Shown: positions 37,701 to 64,000 of the stretch, piece after piece | Layout: each line of letters starts with the position of its first letter | Numbering within the stretch: the first letter of the stretch is position 1 | Source: Apus apus | Lineage: Eukaryota > Chordata > Aves > Apodiformes > Apodidae | Length of the DNA: 64,000 nucleotides | Direction of reading: 5' to 3' | Assembly (NCBI RefSeq): GCF_020740795.1 | Contig: NC_067291.1 | Span: forward strand, 12,094,780 to 12,158,779 | Made by a program: the position numbers and the translations under genes | The notes under the pieces: generated by a model | Seen by the model: the letters and a program-made list of their open reading frames with translations, nothing else | What the model was told of the DNA's origin: nothing | Database searches by the model: none

Positions 37701-40700
37701 TGTGGTAAAAGTGGACAGGATGCAATGATTGCCTTTTGAAAATGATTGCCATACACTGCTCAGTCCCCCTTTAAATGAGAAAGCTTGAGAAACTTTATAG
37801 AGTGATTGTAAAACACGTGGCTTCAAAATATTTACTTAAATGTTGTAATCCCTTCCATCTTCCCACGATGCACTTGGTACTCTTGTTTCGGCTTAAGGCT
37901 CCGGGGAGGAGAGATGTTGCTGTACTTAGGATATTTTTCCACATACTCAGTCGTGAGGAATGGCTGTTGTCCATTCTCGTAAATCCTTGTGGGTTGATGA
38001 GGGCAGCGGTGGCGCCTGGAAAAACACATCAGATGAGAGAGAGCATTTGGAAGAGCATCATCTCTTCAAGAGATGAAAAGCTTCAAACCCATGCCCTGCC
38101 TACTGGGAGTGAGTAGCAAATGGGGAGGATGGGACGATGTCCATCCAGCGTGTTTAAGTGCTTTTCAGTGATAAAAAGACAAAACCCTGTGTTGATCCAT
38201 AGGCCCTGGAGCACAGTACATGAAGTAATAAACACAGCAATCAACAGCACCATCAGCCCTCAGTGCAGAATACAAGGATGGACAGAGTTGATCTAAGGCC
38301 TCTAAATGATGCTACCGCCAAGATGCGCTTTCTAAAAAAATATGTAATGATATTACTAGTCTTTGTAAAAATATCTAGGCTTCATTTCTCCTCTCATTGT
38401 CTCTTTTGAACTGTTCTTCCCTCAACACTTTTTATATCTATGCATCTGCTCACTTATTTTCACCAGCTCTTGATTAACCTTTTTTTGATTAAAATGATAG
38501 TGGTATGAAATCTGAGCTGCAGTTCCAGTGTGCTGCAGGCTACGTCTGACTTTTCAACCCTTTTTTTCAGGGATCAACTAAAGAACTGTGAAAGAACTTC
38601 CAGTGGGCCTTAAAGGCAATGCAAAATTAACTTAATATAAATGTGAATTTGAGATGGAGAAGAGATTAGGGTGGGTTGTGGGGTTTTTTTTGTTAACCAA
38701 TACTTTTGGATGTTGTCCAACTGCTAAACCAAATGTTTTAATTTAGATATTGACTTCATAAAACTGATGATACAGGGCATCATAGCTCTGCAGAGAAGAT
38801 GCTAAGGATCCTCAACCAGAGAAGACAGATTCCAGCTCTGATAAATGAAATATGTTGCTCACAATTTGGCCAGAACTCAATTCACCAACTATTTTAAACT
38901 TATTATTTGCAGTTATCTTAAGTTCAACCCGAGTTACTGATAATTCAAAGGAATTAGGTGAGAATATGCCTTCCCCCATGACTGACTGACACCTGCTTTG
39001 ATGGATCACTAATCTTTCCTTTCTTTGAGGGAGACCAGATATCTGGTGGCTTGCATAAGGTCTGAATGGTCTCGATAAAATTGTCAGTACACAGGCTCTA
39101 GTGCCAGATGCTGCTGCTCTGATTATTTTAATGGAACAATGCTGAATTTCACTTAGTTAGGATCTGACACACATAGATTTGTTTTAATACAATGCTAGAA
39201 AGACCCTTAAAGTTTTTCCACACAGCATTTTCCTCCTGGGGAACTAGACTAATAATGAGAAAAGTTTATCATCATGAAAAAACTTATTCAAAAAAACACA
39301 AAGCCTCAACTCAAAGTCTTGAACTGCCAGTGCACATGCTATGGTCTGACAGACAGAAATTATGTACGGACACTATTTTTGAGTCATCTGCTTTCCCAGT
39401 GTTAACAGCAGACCTGGCAGTTTTTGTTGGGGGTGCACGTATTTACATGGGCTCAGTATGAAGGCTTGAATATCCCAAATTTTAGAGAAAACTTCCTCTT
39501 TCTTTTAACTTACATTTATTCAGCAATCTAGATTTTTATGGTAATGATATCAAAAGTGCAATAAATGAAGAAAGGCTGAAAGATTGAAAAGGTAAACCAG
39601 TAGTTTATTTTTATATATCAAAACTAAACTTCTATGCTTTTGTGTGCTGTGATTATCTTTTATGGTAGACAAATACCATTCCTGAGTGCAGTGAGTTCAT
39701 CTACCCCAGAGGCTTTATTCTTCCTTAGGAGGCCAGATATAACATCCTGTGTTTGCTGTTAGACATTTCTATTGAGCCAGAGATCTGAAGCCTGACTGTA
39801 CTTGTTAGCAGGGGGTAATTTTCTCTTGTATGAAGTTAACATATTTGGAACCCATGGGAAATAAGAAAATAGAAATATTTTCTTCTCTTTATGGATCAAT
39901 CTCAAGTAAGACTAGCTCATAATTGCTCCAAATTAAAAATATACCACTTCTAAAATAAGAAATGGATCTGGAATATCTTAGGAAACAATGCAGAATCCAG
40001 TTGTTACTCTGTACCATGCAGTTTTGAGAACATTTTTACGGTTTAAAAGAAAAACAAAACCAATCTTCCAACTAAACTTATATCGACCATAGAAGCCTGG
40101 AAATTATCATCATACCAGCAGCATCTTATGCTACTGCAAAATTCTTAAGCTCAAGAAGCTAGAAATTATGTCAGTTGTTAAAAAATGGGTAAGTTCCCAG
40201 CACTGGACCTAGCACTGGGTACACTTCCAGTGGTTTTTGGCATTGCAATTATTTGTTGAATTTGAAAACGATCACTTAATAGGCAAGAAAAGTGGTTCAG
40301 ACTAATAAGAACAATTGATTCAAAATGTTATTTAAAACTTTGCAACACTTTCTAAATTAAAAGCCTGAGATTGCAGCCCCTAAGTATGAACCCTAGCACT
40401 CAGATTTGAACCTTTAATGAGTAGTTTATATACGTCATGATGCAAAAAAAATAAGGTAATTCTGGAGCTTTTTCTCACTTTTGCTGTAAAGAAAAAAAAC
40501 AGCAATGAAAACAGAACAATGTTCTGTCTTACTGACTTTCCTCCCCTGTATTTGTAAAAATTTTCTGAGTTTTTGGTCTTCTGTGAACAGCTAGGAAAGA
40601 GTGTTTCCTTCTAATTTATTATTTAGAATTAAATAGTAATTATGTCTTCCCAGAATTTTCTAGAAATAGCTAACTGATAAATTCTACAAAATATGAGATC

Positions 40701-42303
40701 CTTTTCTTTACTTGGAAATCTCTTCTAAGATATGTATGCATTGCAATATCCAGGTAACATTGCCAAGCAACCAGTCTTGCCCTAAAACCAGAAACACTAT
40801 AGCTACACTGAAGCAAACACAATGTGCTGCCTAAACCAATCATGCCTTAAGATGTTCTTGACTGTAAAAACTTCAGTGCTGCTTTTGTTAAATGATTATT
40901 TTTGTGCACGTTTTATTAAATCATTCATATTACTAAACTGGGTTCTTGAATTGAGAATTTTCAGCTGAACTGAACCTCTCTTTGTACCGTCAGATGATGT
41001 TATCTCACCATCTTTATACTTGAGCCTGAGCCAGATTTATTATCTCATCATGAAAATGTTTTCCAACTCTTCATTAATCTCGGACTTTTGAAAGAAATTT
41101 ATGGGGCAAACTAAACCCACAGTCTTGGCCAAAAAGAACATGGGAAGCTTTACACACTGCCTGTCTCTCATCTCTGAGTACAGACTCAAAAAACCAAGGG
41201 GCTGATGAGCAGATAGATAGACTTCCCACCCAGAAACAAGTAAGGAGCGTGTCTGCTGCACAAACCCCAGCATTAAACCATGGCAGCCATGGGGTTGGCC
41301 ATGTTCTTACAACAGTGATCACACTTATTTTTCTCGTTTGGTTTGTTGTTGTTGGTTGCTGTTGGTTTGTTTGGTTTGGTTTGGTTTTGGTTAGGGTTTT
41401 TTTGTGTGTTTGTTGTTTTTTTTAAGTAGAAAGACAAGAAATTGACAATATTAACAGTAGTAACTCCAAACCTGTAAACATATATCTGAATTTTGCAAGG
41501 TTGAAATCCCTTGAAGTTTTGGGAAACTTGACCTGTGTATTTTTTAATTTTTTTTTAACCTGTGGCATTGATAATATTGCTCATAGATCTGTAACATCAG
41601 TTTTACACAAAATAATTGCCTGCTGCAACATCTCATGCTACAGGGACAAAGAGGCTACAGGACAACGATGAACTGTGTGACTCCACAGGGGATCATTGAA
41701 TGTAAAGAAAGAGTGGGGTTTCTCTTCCCAGCCGACAGTCTTAGTGGGTGTGATATCAGAAAGGCAAGGAGACACATTAAATCTGTTCAGAGGTGGTAGT
41801 GCTCACACAGGTTTCTGTCGAGGCTGATCTGAAGCTCTTCTGGAGGTCTCTTTGGTGCAGCCCCCCCTTTCCACACAGCAGGGCTGGCCCTGCTCGGTGG
41901 GAAAGCCTGATCCTGAGGTCCAGGCTACGTGGCTTTAAAAGACTGTCCCCATTCTTCTCTATTTTAATGCACTTACGAGCTGCTTTTTACCCTACTTGAT
42001 TCGAACTGAAACTTATTTACGGGGAAGATCCCTTTTAGGAGAAAAAAAAGAAGCCAGTAACCGTCGAGATGGGACCGTTACCGGGCTCTGCTCCCCCCGC
42101 CGAGCAGATGACCCGCTGCCGGAGGCGGGATTGGCGGAGGGGACGAGCTGAGGGGCCCCGAGCGCTGCCGCCCCGCACCGGGGGGGACACCCTCCCTGGG
42201 GCCCGAGGTCTCCCCTCCCTCCCTGCCCCGCAGGCCGGTGGAGCCCCGCGGGGGCTGCTTACCCGCAGGTGCAGATCTGGCAGAGGCAGCGGGCCCGCCT
42301 CAT
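33797..42303 (-). CDS. SAXO2: SAXO2 (FAM154B), stabiliser of axonemal microtubules 2, complete
   Basis: Gene-level entry; four coding exons (42263-42303, 37836-38015, 36412-36614, 33797-34779) splice in frame to 468 codons plus stop. SAXO proteins are MAP6/STOP-related and bind and stabilise microtubules in centrioles, basal bodies and cilia. The N-terminus is the family's short cysteine-rich segment (C-L-C-Q-I-C-T-C-G-R-H-R-C). It is followed by many copies of the microtubule-binding Mn repeat with cores such as P-F-x-G-x-T-T-x-x-x-D-F. As I recall, human SAXO2 is about 400 residues and SAXO1 about 474, so this copy is rather long. The position next to EFL1 argues for SAXO2 over SAXO1. It shares a CpG-island promoter with EFL1 and converges on ADAMTSL3. 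Confidence 0.92.
34780..36411 (-). other. SAXO2: SAXO2 intron
   Basis: A 1.6-kb intron (donor GGTAGTAA on the minus strand, GT at 36411-36410). AT-rich; nothing recognised. Confidence 0.8.
36412..36614 (-). CDS. SAXO2: SAXO2 third coding exon
   Basis: A 203-bp exon joined to the upstream exon at F-K|S-D-Y-L-P-Y-D-I-V-K-R-P. It then encodes a Mn unit (D-L-G-T-T-Y-Q-K-D-Y) and ends at P-T-Y-Q before the split Asp codon. The TTG at 36604-36602 is only an internal codon: the frame runs on through the acceptor at 36616-36615. Confidence 0.93.
36615..37835 (-). other. SAXO2: SAXO2 intron
   Basis: A 1.2-kb intron with GTAAAT donor and TTCAG acceptor. A plus-strand open stretch at 36895-37161 resembles nothing known. 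Confidence 0.8.
37836..38015 (-). CDS. SAXO2: SAXO2 second coding exon
   Basis: A 180-bp exon entered on the third base of a Gly codon. It begins R-H-R-C-P-H-Q-P-T-R-I-Y, directly continuing the cysteine-rich N-terminus of exon 1. It ends M-E-G-I-T-T-F with the Lys codon split across the intron (AA|A). Confidence 0.94.
38016..42262 (-). other. SAXO2: SAXO2 first intron
   Basis: A 4.2-kb intron from the CpG-island exon to exon 2. AT-rich, with a T/G-rich low-complexity stretch at 41336-41424. No gene was recognised. Confidence 0.8.
41336..41424. repeat. T/G-rich low-complexity tract
   Basis: Imperfect repeats of gttt, ggtttggttt and tgttgttgt followed by T runs. This is simple-sequence DNA, not a mobile element I can name. 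Confidence 0.8.
42263..42303 (-). CDS. SAXO2: SAXO2 first coding exon
   Basis: A 41-bp coding piece inside the CpG island. The ATG (42303-42301) has A at -3. It encodes M-R-R-A-R-C-L-C-Q-I-C-T-C and two bases of a Gly codon, then donor GTAAGC (42262). The spliced N-terminus reads C-x-C-x-x-C-x-C-G-R-H-R-C-P-H, which matches the conserved start of SAXO/FAM154 proteins. Confidence 0.92.
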
Positions 42304-42352
42304 GCTGCGCGGCCGCTCCGCTCCCTCCCCGGGCTCCCCGCGGCAGCGCCTC

Positions 42353-42365
42353 GTCGCCCGGCAAC
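42353..42365. promoter_or_regulatory. RFX X-box motif
   Basis: GTCGCC-C-GGCAAC: two half-sites fitting GTNRCC and RGYAAC exactly, with a one-base spacer. It is centred about 55 bp upstream of the SAXO2 start codon. X-boxes near the start are a hallmark of RFX-driven ciliary genes, which fits a SAXO gene. Confidence 0.7.
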
Positions 42366-42439
42366 GGCGGCGTGGCGCGGCCTCGCCGGCTGCCGTCCGG
42401 CGTCACGCACCGGGGGCGGTGCGGGACGGGGAGGGAGGG

Positions 42440-42485
42440 AGCGAGTGACGCGGCCTTCCGGGTGCGGGCGGCGCGGCGGGAGCGG
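42440..42485 (+). other. EFL1: Probable end of the EFL1 non-coding first exon
   Basis: EFL1 coding exon 2 begins with an acceptor at 43098-43099, only 12 bases before its ATG, so a 5' UTR exon must lie upstream. The best donor in the island is GCGG|GTGAGC with GT at 42486-42487. The start of transcription is not determined; the left boundary is a guess. Confidence 0.35.
42454..42461 (+). promoter_or_regulatory. ETS-type site (CCTTCCGG)
   Basis: Matches the core of ETS/GABP sites common in TATA-less CpG-island promoters. It lies about 25 bases before the likely EFL1 first-exon donor, so it probably serves the EFL1 side. Confidence 0.4.
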
Positions 42486-42516
42486 GTGAGCGGGGCAGCG
42501 GGGGTGCGGGTGGGCG

Positions 42517-42546
42517 CTGCGGGGCCCTGCGGGGCCCTGCGGGGCC
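42517..42546 (+). repeat. Three tandem 10-bp GC repeats
   Basis: Three exact copies of CTGCGGGGCC at 42517, 42527 and 42537, with further G runs downstream (ggcgggggcgg, gcggggggcg). It could form a G-quadruplex in the presumed first intron of EFL1. Confidence 0.85.
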
Positions 42547-42997
42547 GTTGGGCAGGCGGGGGCGGCGCGCGGGGGGCGCGGGACAGGCCTCGCGGGGCGG
42601 CCTCCTCCTCTCCATCGCCTCAGCCCCGGCCCCGCCTGCTCCCCCGCCGTCCCGACGGGGAAGGGTGGCGGGAGGTCTGCGGGCACCGGTCCCGGAGGCC
42701 GGCTGTGCGCCCTGGGGCCGGAGCAGCCCCGCGGGGAGGGGCGGGAGAGACGGGGCAGCCCCCGTGTGTGCGTGGCCTGCGCGTGGACGCGTGAGGCTGG
42801 GCCTCCCCCCGCACCCGCGGGTGCGGGAAGCTGAGCCAGCCCCCTGGGTCTCGTTTGAAGGAGAAACATGCCCCGCGTTTTGTAAGTTCCTGGTGTCCGA
42901 GGCGTGGTTGCGAGCGGTGTCTGGGGAGTGTGACGCACTCCGCGTGTCAGAGGAGCTTTTCCTGATGAGTGACTCCAGTCACAATTTACTTCATTAG

Positions 42998-43064
42998 CAA
43001 ATAATTAAAAAAACCCCAACAACCCAAAACAACAACAAACAAACAAACAAAACCAAAAAACCTT
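42998..43064. repeat. A/C-rich low-complexity tract
   Basis: Imperfect (AAC)n and (AAAC)n simple sequence ending about 35 bases before the EFL1 exon 2 acceptor. Confidence 0.85.
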
Positions 43065-43111
43065 GCCTCCTAAAATAAAATACTTCCATCTGCTCACAGG
43101 ATTAGCTGACC

Positions 43112-63041
<19,930 letters not shown>

Positions 63042-64000
63042 GTAAGATATAACTAGTTTTTAATTTCCTAGAGCTTGAATCCTTATATCATCCAAAAAAC
63101 AATGGAATTGTTTTGATGTGATTAATAATAAGAAAACTTCAATAAATCTGTGAATGTTTTTAGGTATGTTTTGTGTGCAAAAAATGAAGGCACTATAATT
63201 AAACTGTGATTTCTGTGAACTTTGAATTGTCAGGACAGAAAAGATACATGGCTAGTGTAACCCCTAGTTTTCTCTTTGCCTTATTTACTTTTATCCTCAG
63301 GTTGGAATATTGCCAGGTAAGTGTTGCTGCCAGGAATTGCCAAAGGCAGGAGGAATGTCTTGTATTTTGTAAGTTGCAAGGATCATTTATAATATTTTGC
63401 TAATAGTGGAAATTTTGTATTATGACTTCTCTAGCCATGCAGATAATTGTGATTTTATTTATGGGTCTGCTTGAACTATGGTGCTAAAAATTATTTCTTC
63501 TGTGGCTGTTTCAAATTTTGAACTTTCTCCACAGACAGTGTTCTAAATGGTAAGTCATCCTAATCATTGAGTTATGATCTTTTCTGCCAAATTCTGAGCT
63601 GCTTTGCTGTAGAGTATGATGCTGGTTTTGTCCTTCATTTGTCTTTTTAAATATCACAGCTAGTGTTTAGAATTTAGAAAGTGTAAACTTTAAAAGTTAT
63701 TTGATTCTTTTTTTTTTTTTTTTATGAATGAAAATATATGAACTACAGCAAAACAAGGTTTTTTTTAAACTCTTGTTTGGTAATGAAAGGTGTGGGGAAG
63801 CAGTATTTATGATGTCATTTCATGAATGAAAAAATGTTGCTTTTTGAGGAGGGGAAATAATAATTTAAATTGGAAAACTGGTAAAAATTCTGCAAATGAG
63901 ACTACTACAGGCAAGTTTTAAATTTTTTGATGTTTCTATGTAAAGACTATTTCATGTAAATCAAGACTACCACTGTCACACCACTAAGTATTTTGTAGGA
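63042..64000 (+). other. EFL1: EFL1 intron, cut by the window edge
   Basis: Intronic sequence following exon 14. It contains a possible 15-base microexon at 63535-63549 (see findings) and a 16-base T run at 63708-63723. The next constitutive exon was not found before 64000. Confidence 0.7.

Larger units (their letters stand above)
42060..42850. promoter_or_regulatory. CpG-island bidirectional promoter of SAXO2 and EFL1
   Basis: About 0.8 kb of very GC- and CpG-rich DNA within AT-rich surroundings. SAXO2 starts leftward (ATG at 42303-42301) and the EFL1 transcript must start rightward within the same island. No TATA box is seen. Recognisable motifs include an inverted CCAAT box (ATTGG within ggattggcgg near 42129), an RFX X-box at 42353-42365, TGACG/CGTCA ATF/CREB-type half-sites near 42400 and 42446, and an ETS-type CCTTCCGG at 42454-42461. 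Housekeeping (EFL1) and ciliary (SAXO2) inputs probably combine here. Confidence 0.85.

Noticed and set aside
41385-41400. Telomere-like GGTTAGGG in the T/G-rich tract
   Set aside because: Only a single copy, within general GGTTT simple sequence, so it is not an interstitial telomere.
42069-42938. Long overlapping open frames on both strands (up to 241 codons) in the CpG island
   Set aside because: GC-rich DNA has few stop codons. The translations are Arg/Gly/Pro/Ala-rich low complexity, and the region is explained as a promoter with SAXO2 exon 1 inside it.

Overview
The window is vertebrate nuclear DNA and almost certainly from a bird. Several CR1 LINE copies end in the typical avian CR1 tail (ATTCTATGATTCTAT-like). 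Genes are split into short exons with GT-AG introns, and one sharp GC-rich CpG-island promoter sits in otherwise AT-rich DNA. I cannot name the species. Gene names rest on my reading of the spliced translations, plus the known human neighbourhood on 15q25.

Layout: (1) 1-3472 is presumed intron carrying a decayed CR1 copy with a recognisable reverse transcriptase region. (2) 3473-28805 on + holds the last eleven coding exons of ADAMTSL3, a secreted ADAMTS-like extracellular-matrix glycoprotein. The exons encode Ig-like domains, then thrombospondin type-1 repeats, then a C-terminal PLAC module and stop. A 3' UTR runs to a poly(A) signal at 30355-30360. (3) 30.4-33.8 kb is a short intergenic gap. 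(4) 33797-42303 on - holds the complete four-exon SAXO2 (FAM154B), a microtubule-binding, cilium-associated protein of 468 residues. (5) 42.06-42.85 kb is a CpG island shared head-to-head by SAXO2 and EFL1. It contains a strong RFX X-box 50 bp upstream of the SAXO2 start codon. (6) From 43112 to the right edge on + is the first half of EFL1 (EFTUD1), the cytosolic GTPase that works with SBDS to release eIF6 from pre-60S ribosomes. Fourteen coding exons (about 587 of roughly 1,120 residues) are present and the gene continues past the window.

All exon junctions were checked by hand for GT/AG and reading-frame phase, and all three spliced frames stay open. No new multi-gene system was found. The most interesting points are a U12-type (minor spliceosome) intron in EFL1 with both donor and branch-point motifs, the X-box in the bidirectional promoter, a possible in-frame 15-nt microexon in EFL1, the conserved ADAMTSL-SAXO tail-to-tail pairing, and an orphan coding-like segment between ADAMTSL3 and SAXO2.
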